38,473 bases of DNA from assembly GCA_012837385.1 (NCBI GenBank), contig DURH01000034.1, positions 1-38,473 of the forward strand, given 5' to 3'. The position numbers and the translations under genes are program-made. This DNA is from Bacillota bacterium (lineage in GTDB: Bacteria > Bacillota > Limnochordia > Darwinibacteriales > Darwinibacteriaceae). Below are positions 7,627-15,855 of the stretch, piece by piece. How positions within the stretch are numbered: the stretch's first letter is position 1; each line of letters opens with the position of its first letter. The notes below the pieces were generated by a model. It had not been told where the DNA came from, ran no database searches, and was given only the letters and a program-made list of their open reading frames with translations.

Positions 7627-8691
7627 ATGAGGATTTACCCTGACTTACCCATGATCAGACTGGACGGACTGACACAGCCCCTCCTGCAGCTTTTCCAAGG
7701 ATTCTCCAAGCTGGAGGGCGTTATCAAGGAGATCACTCCTGCTTCGATCCTGCTCCAGTTGGGGCAGGCAGAGCTGGAACTGCCCCTGGAAAGCTCAAGG
7801 CCAGATGTGAGAGCATGGCTCAGGGAAGGGCTGAAAGTGGAACTCCACAGGCAGCAGGGAGTTTTTATCCTCAAAGCACAGCCAGCGGCGTCTCAGCCAG
7901 AACCGGCTGCCCTTGCGGTGCGGCCCCTGGATGAGGCCCTCCTGGCTCTGGATATCCCTCCTACCCCAGAGGCGCTCCTCACAGCCAAGACCCTTTTAGA
8001 GCAGGGTTTTCCCCTGCAGAAGGAACATCTTTGGGTGCTGCTGCCCTGGGCAGAGCAGGGTAGATTGGAGGAAGCCCTCCAGCTGCTGCAGGCTGGGTTG
8101 CGCGCAACACCCGCACTTGTGGAGTTGGTCAGTGAGCTTCGGGAAAAACCGCCGGGGCAGGCCGTGCAGGAACAGGTTCGCCAGGAGCTTCCGCTGGAGC
8201 TGCAGGAAAGCCTCACCCACCCCAGTGTCAAGGGGCGCACTGCCTGGAGCGGCAGGGTAGCCCAAACTGAGGTGGGCCACGCTGTGATCCGTTTGCTCGC
8301 GGCAGAACAGATGCTGAACTCCCTTCTTGCTGCCCAGAGCAGCAATACCGATTTGGTCTTCTTCCTTCCTTTTTTGCAGGGAGAAGACCTCTTTGCCTCC
8401 TGGGTCAAAATCAGCAGAGACAGCCCAGAGCGAGAAGCTGAACTGCAGGGCTTCCGGCTGCAGGTGGTGCTTCCCACAGAATCCTTTGGGCTGGTTACGG
8501 CTGATCTTTTTGTTCAGGGAAAAACGGTGCGCCTGCACCTGGGGGCTGAAGAAAACGATCAGCTTTTAGCAGATGGTGCAGGGAGGCTCACAGCAGAGCT
8601 GGGAGCCTCTGGTTGGCAGCTCACGGAAGTAAAAGTGGGGGGGTTGGTAGAGTGCGCAAGGCAGTCGCTTTACGCTATGATCGGGCGCTGA
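7627..8691 (+). CDS. FliK/YlqG-like protein (flagellar hook-length-control-like C domain)
   Basis: 354 aa; the ATG at 7627 is preceded by TAGGAGATAGCC. The protein is Gln, Leu and Glu rich with no signal peptide. Its C-terminal 120 residues (DLVFFLPFLQGEDLFASWVK onward) have the pattern of the FliK C-terminal domain: a short predicted beta segment, then QVVLPTESFGLVTADLFVQG and a final strand LTEVKVG. In Bacillus a protein of this kind (YlqG) precedes YlqH, an FlhB C-domain homologue; the same arrangement occurs here, which supports the call. No flagellar operon is nearby. Function is unknown in both settings. Confidence 0.6.
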   Translation: MRIYPDLPMIRLDGLTQPLLQLFQGFSKLEGVIKEITPASILLQLGQAELELPLESSRPDVRAWLREGLKVELHRQQGVFILKAQPAASQPEPAALAVRPLDEALLALDIPPTPEALLTAKTLLEQGFPLQKEHLWVLLPWAEQGRLEEALQLLQAGLRATPALVELVSELREKPPGQAVQEQVRQELPLELQESLTHPSVKGRTAWSGRVAQTEVGHAVIRLLAAEQMLNSLLAAQSSNTDLVFFLPFLQGEDLFASWVKISRDSPEREAELQGFRLQVVLPTESFGLVTADLFVQGKTVRLHLGAEENDQLLADGAGRLTAELGASGWQLTEVKVGGLVECARQSLYAMIGR

Positions 8692-8939
8692 ACCAAGCCC
8701 CGGAAGTTGTGGCCTCCGGGCAGGGATGGCTGGCGGAGAAGATCTTGGAGTTAGCCAGAACCCATGAGGTACCAACGCATGAAGACCGCGAACTGGTGGA
8801 GGCGCTGCTGAGGATTCCTGTGGGAGCTGAGATTCCTCCAGAACTCTATCAGCTAGTTGCCGAGGTTCTTGCTTTTGTGCTCCGATTGGACGAAGAGGGC
8901 AGCGGAGACAAAGGCGGTAATGGGAATGGCCAGAGTTAG
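8652..8939 (+). CDS. FlhB C-terminal-domain-like protein (YlqH type)
   Basis: 95 aa from the GTG at 8652, which has a G-rich Shine-Dalgarno (8635-8643) 8 nt upstream; an open frame back to 8613 has no good start. It matches the cytoplasmic C domain of FlhB/YscU: the VRKAVALRYD opening, EKILELARTHEVPTHEDREL, and the closing VGAEIPPELYQLVAEVLAFV. The autocleavage NPTH motif of true FlhB is absent. It begins inside the preceding gene (40-nt overlap), and its last 87 nt are antisense to the end of the YibE/F-family gene. Role unknown. Confidence 0.75.
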   Translation: MRKAVALRYDRALNQAPEVVASGQGWLAEKILELARTHEVPTHEDRELVEALLRIPVGAEIPPELYQLVAEVLAFVLRLDEEGSGDKGGNGNGQS

Positions 8940-9965
8940 GCCGATGGTGCCCGCCATGGCCCGTACCACTTCCGACGCCACTAGATCCAGGTTCAAAACC
9001 TGCCTCCAGCTGGTATGACTGGCTTGGAACAGCAGAAGGAGGGGCAGTGAGGAACCTACATAAGCGAGAATCAGTGTATTGGACATGGTGGCGATCATAT
9101 CCCGACCCACCAGGATCCCTCTGGTGAACAGGGTTTTTAGGTCCGTGGTTGGATCCGCTTCTCTGATCTGTTCCATAGCAGAGGCAATGCTGATGCCTAC
9201 GTCCAGGATAGCCCCGAGGGCTCCAATGATCATTCCCGAGAAGAGCAGGCCTTTGAAATCTATGGAAGAATCCATGAACTGCAGCATCTGAGCCTCTTCT
9301 GAAGAAAGGCCCGTGAGGAAACTGGCTCTTCCCGCAGCAAAGGCTAAAACGCCTGCTGCCACCAGCCCTCCTACGGTGCCGGCTACCGCTGCAGCGGTCT
9401 TTTTGGTGGGACCTGTAACAAAGAGGATGAACAGTCCCGTCAAAAGTGAACAGAGGCCCACCGTGACCACAATCGGGTTGTAGCCCCGCAGAATGAGGGG
9501 CAGGATCATGGTAAGGATCACAATTCCCATGCCAACCAGGGATAGCACGGCTTTCACGCCCTGTGCCCCGCCGATTGCAACCACCACTAGGATGAAGAGG
9601 GCGGTTATGGCAAACAGAGGCCTGGTGCGGGAAAAGTCGGATAAGTAATACTCTACGCCTCCCCCAGATTCGTCTGCCTGCAGGATAACCCGGTTGCCTG
9701 GGTGCACCTGGAGATCGTAGTAGGGATGGCCCGTGAGGGTATGGACAATCTGCACCGTCTGGCCTTTGTGGGGTCCAGACAGGATTTCCACCGTGACCAG
9801 CTGGTTTTCCCAGCCTTCTTCCTCAAAGGGTTCGGGTTCCAAAACCTGGACGCTGAGCACGCGGCCTTGGTAGCTTGTGTAGCCTTCAGTTCCCTGGGCG
9901 GAAGCAGATGCGGCTAACAAGAGCAGGAGCAGGAGCATAAGCGGGGCTGATAAGCGTTTCTTCAT
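8853..9965 (-). CDS. YibE/F-family multi-pass membrane protein
   Basis: 370 aa from the ATG at 9965, with AGGGAGGG 8 nt upstream; a TTG at 9986 in the same frame lies before the Shine-Dalgarno and is unlikely. A signal peptide (KKRLSAPLMLLLLLLL, cleavage near SASAQ) is followed by an extracytoplasmic domain of about 110 residues (YQGRVLSV.V, then TVEILSGPHKG and NRVIL) and then seven or eight transmembrane helices with the family motif GALGAILDVGISIASAM. The function of the family is unestablished. It is convergent with the FlhB-like gene and shares 87 nt with it on opposite strands. Confidence 0.85.
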   Translation of the reverse strand: MKKRLSAPLMLLLLLLLAASASAQGTEGYTSYQGRVLSVQVLEPEPFEEEGWENQLVTVEILSGPHKGQTVQIVHTLTGHPYYDLQVHPGNRVILQADESGGGVEYYLSDFSRTRPLFAITALFILVVVAIGGAQGVKAVLSLVGMGIVILTMILPLILRGYNPIVVTVGLCSLLTGLFILFVTGPTKKTAAAVAGTVGGLVAAGVLAFAAGRASFLTGLSSEEAQMLQFMDSSIDFKGLLFSGMIIGALGAILDVGISIASAMEQIREADPTTDLKTLFTRGILVGRDMIATMSNTLILAYVGSSLPLLLLFQASHTSWRQVLNLDLVASEVVRAMAGTIGLTLAIPITAFVSAALFVQSEHKSKNLGN

Positions 9966-9997
9966 GGGATGACCCTCCCTGGACAAGGTTTCATTAT

Positions 9998-10006
9998 ATT
10001 ATAGCA
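9998..10006 (-). promoter_or_regulatory. Extended -10 element upstream of the YibE/F-family gene
   Basis: On the minus strand the sequence reads TGCTATAAT, an extended -10, 33 nt before the ATG at 9965. No good -35 box lies 17 nt upstream, so this is a weaker call. Confidence 0.45.
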
Positions 10007-10072
10007 CGGGTACAGGGCCAGAGGCTTCACTGTTTTCCACTATGGTAATTACGGAAAGAGTGCGAAAGCGAC

Positions 10073-10101
10073 TTGACATCTCTCCTGGTCGTTTGTATAA
10101 T
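10073..10101 (+). promoter_or_regulatory. Consensus sigma-A promoter of tRNA-Met
   Basis: TTGACA (10073-10078), 17-nt spacer, TATAAT (10096-10101). Both hexamers are perfect consensus; the tRNA starts 12 nt further on. Confidence 0.93.
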
Positions 10102-10113
10102 GTACATTGTCTG

Positions 10114-10190
10114 GGCGGCGTAGCTCAGTTGGTCAGAGCATACGGTTCATACCCGTAGTGTCGCTGGTTCAAATCCAGCCGCCGCTACCA
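10114..10190 (+). tRNA. tRNA-Met (CAU), elongator
   Basis: 77 nt, anticodon loop TTCATAC with CAT. The acceptor GGCGGCG/CGCCGCT begins with a G-T pair, not the C1-A72 mismatch of the initiator, and the anticodon stem lacks the three G-C pairs of initiators, so it is the elongator (tRNA-Ile2, also CAT, cannot be fully excluded). T-loop TTCAAAT, CCA encoded. Confidence 0.93.
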
Positions 10191-10202
10191 TAGGAAAATC
10201 AC

Positions 10203-10231
10203 AAAACCCTACAAATTCCTGTAGGGTTTTT
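10203..10231 (+). terminator. Terminator of tRNA-Met
   Basis: AAAACCCTACA (10203-10213), loop AATTCC, TGTAGGGTTTT (10220-10230), then T and A: an 11-bp perfect stem whose 3' arm merges into the T-tract. Confidence 0.85.
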
Positions 10232-10279
10232 AGCTTTTCGTAGAATTCCTTTGATAAGTTGCGTTTCCAATCCACAATA

Positions 10280-10313
10280 TTCGACGGATGCACCGTTTTC
10301 GTCCTGTTATATT
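10280..10313 (+). promoter_or_regulatory. Putative Spo0A-type promoter of spoIIE
   Basis: A -10-like TATATT (10308-10313) is preceded, after 21 nt, by a -35-like TCGACG (10281-10286). Two near matches to the Spo0A box (TTCGNCA orientation) lie at 10280-10286 (TTCGACG) and 10298-10304 (TTCGTCC), each 6 of 7. In B. subtilis spoIIE is transcribed by sigma-A and phosphorylated Spo0A from a promoter with unusually long 21-bp spacing, and this layout matches it. Short degenerate motifs make the call tentative. Confidence 0.4.
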
Positions 10314-10342
10314 TGAGGAAGTAACGGGATGGAGATGATGGT

Positions 10343-12397
10343 GTGGTCAGAACTGTATCTGCTTCTCTTCGCAGTAGAGATGGGCTGATCCTCGAACGAC
10401 TCTTTGGCCGCTGGGTGTATTCTCCCATTGTCTGGTGTTTCATGGGATATTTGCTGGGGAAGAGTGCGATCTTTGGCGAGGTTTGGCCCTTCGGAATAGC
10501 GTATGCAGCAGTGTGGAAATCTCAGAAGCGCAGCCAGGCGGCTCTGCCAGTTCTAGGCGCCGCCTTAGGGATTACGGCTGCCGTTGGCGCGCGCCTGGCA
10601 GTTCCTTATTATCTGGCCCTGGCCTTGATCAGCTTCGCCCCGGGCAGGGGCGGAAAATCAAGCGGTGCCTTTTTGCTTTGCTCAGCCCTGGCTCTCAAGG
10701 CGGCGGTGCACTACCTTCTGCACCCCATTCCCATGGTGTTTATCGTGGCCATTACAGAATGCGCCTTTGCAGTTTTCAGTCTGCGGCTGATCAGGCCCGT
10801 GGTAGAACGCTGTTTAGACAGACAGTTGGCTCACCACGAGCTGTACGCCTTTTTTGCTGCCATCACCTTCATTATTTCCTTGGACTGGTCTTGGGAAGGG
10901 TTTTCCCTCCGCCTCTTCCTCAGCTGTCTGCTCCTCATCTTGGGGGCGCGCTTGGGCGGGCTGGGGATTTCCTGTGTGCTTGGCCCTTCCCTAGCCCTGT
11001 TGGTGCTTCTTCTTGGGGAACCTACCTCTATGGTGCTGCTCATCGTCATTGCCAGCCTGCTCACCGGTTTTCTCCATGAGTTTCCCTGGGGTTCCTATGT
11101 GGGAGCCATCCTTGCCCTAATCTTTTCCGTCCCTGCACCTGCCCAAGAGGTGGCCGTGCAGTGGTTCTTGGTCGTGTTGGCCGCCGCTTGGCTGGCCAAC
11201 CGGGTTCCCCAGGACAGGCTGGATCTTTTGGCGCGCTTGGTACCTGGCACGGATCCCTTTGTGCAGCAGGACAAAGGATATGATGAACACCTGAAAAAAG
11301 TGCTGGATCAGAAGATCGATAGTTACCTTACTGTGTTTGAGGAGCTGGAAAACACTCTGCAGGAGACAGAGAACCCCCTCTTTCAAAAGCAGATGCAGGG
11401 TATGGCCGAGCTCCTCAAAACTATGAAAACTTCCTTCTCTCCAGAGGCCCGCTTCATGCGGGAACTGGAGGAGAGGATCCTGCGCCAGTTTGCCAGCGCT
11501 GACCTGGCTTATGTGACGGCACTGGAGTGTCTAGACGGCTATGATATCTACGGAGCCAGGCGCACTCCCTGCGCGAGCAGGTGCTTCTGCCAGCAGGTGG
11601 CGGATTTCTGCAGTGGGACGGTGGCTTCCCAGCGCTATACGGTAGTGCACACCAGCTGCTCCACTGGAACCTGCGGCTTTCAGATTTCGCCCAGCCCCTC
11701 CTACATGGTGGAGATCGGGAAGGCCACCGTGGCCAGCAGCGGTATTTCAGGCGACAGCCAGATCAGTTTTGAGGTTTCCTTCAGCAAAGTGGCCATCGTG
11801 TTAAGCGACGGCATGGGAGTGGGGCTCAAGGCGCACACCGAGAGCAATATAACTCTGCGACTCTTGGAGCGCATGATCAAAGCCGGTTACGATTTGGCCA
11901 CCGCCGTTTCCTTTATCAATCGGCTGCTGCTGCTGCGCAACCAGGAGGAAATGTTTGTCACTATAGATATGGTAGTGGTGGATCTATTTTCTGGCCAGCT
12001 GGAGTTTGTGAAAGTGGGCGCTGCCCCAAGCTTTATAAAAAGAGGCAGGGAAGTGGAGATTATCCACAACCACACCCTACCCGTTGGTGTGCTGTCCCAG
12101 GTGGAAGTGGAATCCGATAGGAGAACGCTGAAGGAAGGCGAATTGTTGATTATGGCCACCGACGGGGTGCTGGACGCCCAACGCAGCTTGGCTCGGAAGG
12201 ACGAGTGGATGTGCTGGAATCTCAGGCGCCTGCAGAACAATGCCGACCCCGCGACCCTGGCGGAGAACATCCTCCAAGACAGCATTGCCATGGCGGACGG
12301 CAGGGTGGATGACGATATGATGGTTGTAGTGGCACGTTTGGTGCCTGTGGAATGGGAGATTGAAACCTACAGGAGGGTGCAGTCAAGTGGGTTATGA
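10343..12397 (+). CDS. spoIIE: Stage II sporulation protein E, PP2C-type serine phosphatase
   Basis: 684 aa. Membrane protein that dephosphorylates SpoIIAA to activate sigma-F in the forespore and interacts with FtsZ at the polar septum. About ten transmembrane helices fill residues 28-310, a linker rich in Glu and Leu follows, and a C-terminal PPM/PP2C domain spans about 440-680, with metal-site motifs VLSDGMGVG and VDDDMMVVV and the ATDGV box. It is shorter than the Bacillus protein (about 827 aa), mainly in the middle. GTG start at 10343, 9 nt after GGGATGGAG. It shows that the host forms endospores. tilS and ftsH follow, the classic gene order. Confidence 0.95.
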   Translation: MVRTVSASLRSRDGLILERLFGRWVYSPIVWCFMGYLLGKSAIFGEVWPFGIAYAAVWKSQKRSQAALPVLGAALGITAAVGARLAVPYYLALALISFAPGRGGKSSGAFLLCSALALKAAVHYLLHPIPMVFIVAITECAFAVFSLRLIRPVVERCLDRQLAHHELYAFFAAITFIISLDWSWEGFSLRLFLSCLLLILGARLGGLGISCVLGPSLALLVLLLGEPTSMVLLIVIASLLTGFLHEFPWGSYVGAILALIFSVPAPAQEVAVQWFLVVLAAAWLANRVPQDRLDLLARLVPGTDPFVQQDKGYDEHLKKVLDQKIDSYLTVFEELENTLQETENPLFQKQMQGMAELLKTMKTSFSPEARFMRELEERILRQFASADLAYVTALECLDGYDIYGARRTPCASRCFCQQVADFCSGTVASQRYTVVHTSCSTGTCGFQISPSPSYMVEIGKATVASSGISGDSQISFEVSFSKVAIVLSDGMGVGLKAHTESNITLRLLERMIKAGYDLATAVSFINRLLLLRNQEEMFVTIDMVVVDLFSGQLEFVKVGAAPSFIKRGREVEIIHNHTLPVGVLSQVEVESDRRTLKEGELLIMATDGVLDAQRSLARKDEWMCWNLRRLQNNADPATLAENILQDSIAMADGRVDDDMMVVVARLVPVEWEIETYRRVQSSGL

Positions 12398-13742
12398 TAT
12401 CTTTCCGGCATTTGCCAGAAACTTGGCTTCCATGTCAGTCTCTAAGCAGGAACGGATTCTGATTGCGGTGAGCGGCGGCCCTGATTCCATGGCGCTTCTT
12501 CACCTTTTTTTACGCTGGAATAAGAGGAACGTAGGCGTATTCCATTTAAACCACGGCTTTCGTGAGGCTGCTTCCCAGGATGCAGCCTTTGTGCGCGACT
12601 ACTGCCGGAACCTCAACATCCCTGTAGAGATCCAGGAGTACGACATCAACCGCTATCTGGCTGTGAGCGGAGAGTCTAAGCAGCAGGGTGCTCGCAAAAT
12701 CCGCTATCAGCTTCTGCGCAATTTTGCTGAAGCAGGCGGCTATCACAGGGTGGCCCTAGGCCACCATGGAGACGATCAGGCGGAAACTGTCTTGATGCGC
12801 ATTCTGCGGGGAGCGGGCCTCCACGGCCTGGGGGGCATTCCCCTGCAGCGGGGCATTTTTATCAGGCCCCTGCTGACCGTTTACAGAGAGGAAATTGTCC
12901 GTTACTGCCAGGAGTTTGAGGTTCCCCATATTTTCGATGAAACGAATTTCGAACCCATTTATCTGCGGAATAAAGTACGGAAAGAGCTCCTCCCCTATCT
13001 GGCGCAGGAGTATAACCCAGAAATTGTGCCCAACTTGATGCAGCTCTCGGAGCTGGCTAGGGCAGATGAACTGGAGCTGCAGTCTCGGGCCGAGGAAATC
13101 TGCAAAGGGAGCATGCGCTGGAAAAGGGGCCAGCTTGTCTTCCCCCGGGACCGCTTCCTGGAGCTATCCACGTCCATGCAGCGCCGGGTGTTGAGAAGGA
13201 TGCTCCAGGCCTACCAGGGGCACCTGCTGCGCATCGATTTTGGGCATATTGAGGAGTGGCGCCAGCACATTCTGGAGAACACTAGTTATCGGCTCTCCCT
13301 CCCTCAGATTTGGGTTTCAGGAACCGTAGACTATATCTTCGTAGGGGAAGTTTCAGGGGAGAAATGGGAACCTGTGGAATTGACCATACCTGGACAGGTA
13401 AGAGTGGGTGGGTTCACCATCCAGGCAGAACTTGGTGACCGGGACAGCCTGCCGCCTAGGACTGAGGATAGCGAGGATTTCGATCTGGAGGAGCTCCAGC
13501 TGCCCCTAGTGGCTAGGACCAGGCAGGATGGGGACCGCATGCGCCCCTTTGGGGTAGAAGGAACGAAAAAGGTGAAGGATCTGCTCATTGATGCCCGCAT
13601 TCCCCTGCAGGCCAGGGATTTCCTACCCCTGATCTGCGATCAAGAGGGCATTCTCTGGATTCCAACTGTGCGCCGCAGCCAGCGGGCACCCATCACCGCC
13701 TCCACCACCAAAGTCCTGCGTCTGACCCAGATTAGGCCCTAA
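12387..13742 (+). CDS. tilS: tRNA(Ile)-lysidine synthetase
   Basis: Modifies C34 of tRNA-Ile2 (CAU) to lysidine using ATP and lysine, so that AUA is read correctly. The PP-loop motif SGGPDSMAL lies about 30 residues from the start. The N-terminal catalytic domain includes LGHHGDDQAETVLMRILRGAGLHGL. The C-terminal substrate-binding domain includes RTRQDGDRMRPFG and ends with LWIPTVRRSQRAPIT. GTG 12387 is preceded by AGGAGGG (12371-12377) with 9-nt spacing and overlaps the spoIIE stop by 11 nt; an open frame from TTG 12360 lies before the ribosome-binding site and is rejected. 451 aa, a normal length. Confidence 0.95.
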   Translation: MGYDIFPAFARNLASMSVSKQERILIAVSGGPDSMALLHLFLRWNKRNVGVFHLNHGFREAASQDAAFVRDYCRNLNIPVEIQEYDINRYLAVSGESKQQGARKIRYQLLRNFAEAGGYHRVALGHHGDDQAETVLMRILRGAGLHGLGGIPLQRGIFIRPLLTVYREEIVRYCQEFEVPHIFDETNFEPIYLRNKVRKELLPYLAQEYNPEIVPNLMQLSELARADELELQSRAEEICKGSMRWKRGQLVFPRDRFLELSTSMQRRVLRRMLQAYQGHLLRIDFGHIEEWRQHILENTSYRLSLPQIWVSGTVDYIFVGEVSGEKWEPVELTIPGQVRVGGFTIQAELGDRDSLPPRTEDSEDFDLEELQLPLVARTRQDGDRMRPFGVEGTKKVKDLLIDARIPLQARDFLPLICDQEGILWIPTVRRSQRAPITASTTKVLRLTQIRP

Positions 13743-13763
13743 TGTGAGTCATTCTTAAGTTTG

Positions 13764-13792
13764 TTGTCACGCCCCTGCCCTTATGGTATAAT
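13764..13792 (+). promoter_or_regulatory. Sigma-A promoter of ftsH
   Basis: TTGTCA (13764-13769), 17-nt spacer, TATAAT (13787-13792) with TGG before the -10, making an extended -10. The start codon is 50 nt downstream. Confidence 0.85.
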
Positions 13793-13842
13793 TGGTTGAC
13801 ACATCGCTATTGCCTCGGTATTTGGAAAAGGGAGGGCAAGAT

Positions 13843-15780
13843 TTGAACAGACTACTCCGTGGAATCGGTTTATATCTTCTCATCGCCATCATAGCTATTT
13901 CTATCGTCAGCAATCTTTATTCACCCGGAAGTGTGTCTAAGGAACTCTATTACTCAGAGTTGTTGCGATACATCGATGAAAATAAGGTTGCAGCGGCTAG
14001 GCTGGTGGGAGATCAGCATGTGGAGGGAACTCTCAAGGATGGTACCAGCTTTGTGGCAACCATTCCTGTGGGCAAAATGCCTGATATTGCTGACCGCTTA
14101 GAAGCCAAGAACGTCCTTTTGGAAGCAGACCTGCCTCCGCAGACCCCTTGGTGGATGGCTTTGCTGCCGAACCTGCTCTTCGTGGTCATGCTGGCCTTAG
14201 TCTGGTTGTTTATCATGAATCAGATGCAGGGAGGGAACAACAGGGCTCTGTCCTTTGGCAAGAGCCGTGCCCGGCTGCACCATGAGGACAAACCGAAGGT
14301 TACCTTCGATCATGTGGCCGGTGTAGATGAGGCCAAACAGGAACTGGCTGAGATTGTGGAATTCCTCAAACATCCTAAGAAGTTCAATGAACTGGGTGCC
14401 AAGATCCCCAAGGGAGTCCTCTTAGTGGGGCCTCCGGGAACTGGCAAGACGCTTCTGGCCAGAGCAGTTGCTGGCGAAGCTGGGGTACCGTTTTTCAGCA
14501 TTTCCGGTTCTGAATTTGTGGAAATGTTCGTTGGTGTAGGTGCCTCCAGGGTGCGTGACCTGTTTGAAAACGCTAAGAAAAATGCCCCCTGCTTGATCTT
14601 CATTGACGAGTTGGACGCCGTGGGAAGGCAGAGGGGAGCTGGCCTTGGCGGAGGCCATGATGAAAGGGAACAGACTCTGAACCAGCTCTTAGTGGAAATG
14701 GATGGGTTTGAAACCAATACAGGGATAATTGTCATGGCAGCCACCAACCGTTCGGACATTTTGGACCCCGCGCTGCTCCGTCCTGGCCGTTTTGACCGTA
14801 AGGTGGTTGTGGATCGGCCGGACCTGCAGGGACGGTTGGCCATTTTGAGAATCCATGCCCGCAATAAGCCGCTGGCACCTGACGTGGACCTGGAAGTATT
14901 AGCCCGCCGGACGCCTGGGTTTGCCGGGGCAGATCTGGAAAGCCTGCTCAATGAGGCGGCCATATTAGCCGCCCGCTTTAACCGCAAGCTGATCACCATG
15001 TCTGACTGCGAAGAAGCTATTGATCGTGTGCTCATGGGCCCGGAGAAAAAGAACCGGGTGATGAGTGAAATGGACCGCAAGGTGTTCGCTTACCATGAGG
15101 CTGGGCATGCTGTGGTAGCCCACTTCTCAGAGCATGGGGATCCTGTGCACAAGGTCACCATCGTAGGTAGGGGCGGCGCTGGTGGCTATACCATGATGCT
15201 CCCCGAAGAGGAACGCTATGTTTCCACCCGCTCCAAGCTCTTAGACGATCTGGTGAACCTTTTAGGCGGCAGGGCTGCAGAAGAACTGGCCTTGGATGAG
15301 ATCAGTACAGGTGCCCACAATGACCTGGAACGGGTTACGCGCATAGCCAGGAAGATGGTTATGGAGTGGGGCATGAGCTCGAAACTGGGCCCCTTGACCT
15401 TCGGCCGGCCCAATGGGGAAGACCTGGTCTTTCTAGGCCGTGACATTTCCCGGGAACGCAATTACAGTGAGGAAGTTGCGGCTCTTATCGATGAGGAAGT
15501 GCATCAACTGGTTGATTCCAGTTACGATAAAGCTAAGGCTCTCCTGTCGGAGCATCGGGATAAGCTCGATTTGGTGGCTGAAGCGCTTCTGGAGAGGGAA
15601 ACTCTTACTCGGGAGGAGTTCTTGGCGCTCATGGCCGGCCAGGAACTCGGCGAACCTGAACAGGCGGAAGTGCCAGAACAGCCCGCAGCGGACTATCTGG
15701 AAGAGCGCAAAAAGGATGCCGTTAAAGTTAGGGGAGACCTCAGGCGCACCGGCCCCGATCCAGTGATCGGTGAAGCCTAG
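13843..15780 (+). CDS. ftsH: ATP-dependent zinc metalloprotease FtsH
   Basis: Membrane AAA+ protease that degrades misfolded or unassembled membrane proteins. I start it at TTG 13843, 6 nt after GGAGGGC; the frame upstream to 13792 overlaps the -10 box. 645 aa. Helix one is [17 protein letters not shown], helix two about residues 103-125; Walker A GPPGTGKT at 196-203, pore motif MFVGVG, Walker [12 protein letters not shown], arginine-finger region RPGRFDRK, zinc site HEAGH at 418-422, and a charged Glu-rich C tail. In B. subtilis hpt lies between tilS and ftsH; it is absent here. Confidence 0.97.
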   Translation: MNRLLRGIGLYLLIAIIAISIVSNLYSPGSVSKELYYSELLRYIDENKVAAARLVGDQHVEGTLKDGTSFVATIPVGKMPDIADRLEAKNVLLEADLPPQTPWWMALLPNLLFVVMLALVWLFIMNQMQGGNNRALSFGKSRARLHHEDKPKVTFDHVAGVDEAKQELAEIVEFLKHPKKFNELGAKIPKGVLLVGPPGTGKTLLARAVAGEAGVPFFSISGSEFVEMFVGVGASRVRDLFENAKKNAPCLIFIDELDAVGRQRGAGLGGGHDEREQTLNQLLVEMDGFETNTGIIVMAATNRSDILDPALLRPGRFDRKVVVDRPDLQGRLAILRIHARNKPLAPDVDLEVLARRTPGFAGADLESLLNEAAILAARFNRKLITMSDCEEAIDRVLMGPEKKNRVMSEMDRKVFAYHEAGHAVVAHFSEHGDPVHKVTIVGRGGAGGYTMMLPEEERYVSTRSKLLDDLVNLLGGRAAEELALDEISTGAHNDLERVTRIARKMVMEWGMSSKLGPLTFGRPNGEDLVFLGRDISRERNYSEEVAALIDEEVHQLVDSSYDKAKALLSEHRDKLDLVAEALLERETLTREEFLALMAGQELGEPEQAEVPEQPAADYLEERKKDAVKVRGDLRRTGPDPVIGEA

Positions 15781-15802
15781 GAATATTAAGCAATAACAAG
15801 CA

Positions 15803-15837
15803 AAAACGAAGCCACCCTTTTGGTGAAGGGTGGCTTC
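15803..15837. terminator. Bidirectional terminator between ftsH and htrA
   Basis: GAAGCCACCCTT (15808-15819), 6-nt loop, AAGGGTGGCTTC (15826-15837): a perfect 12-bp stem. The T-tract is on the minus strand (GTTTTTG, from the plus-strand A-run at 15802-15806), so it best serves the minus-strand protease gene while also blocking ftsH read-through. Confidence 0.85.
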
Positions 15838-15855
15838 TGTGATCAGGCGCTCAGC

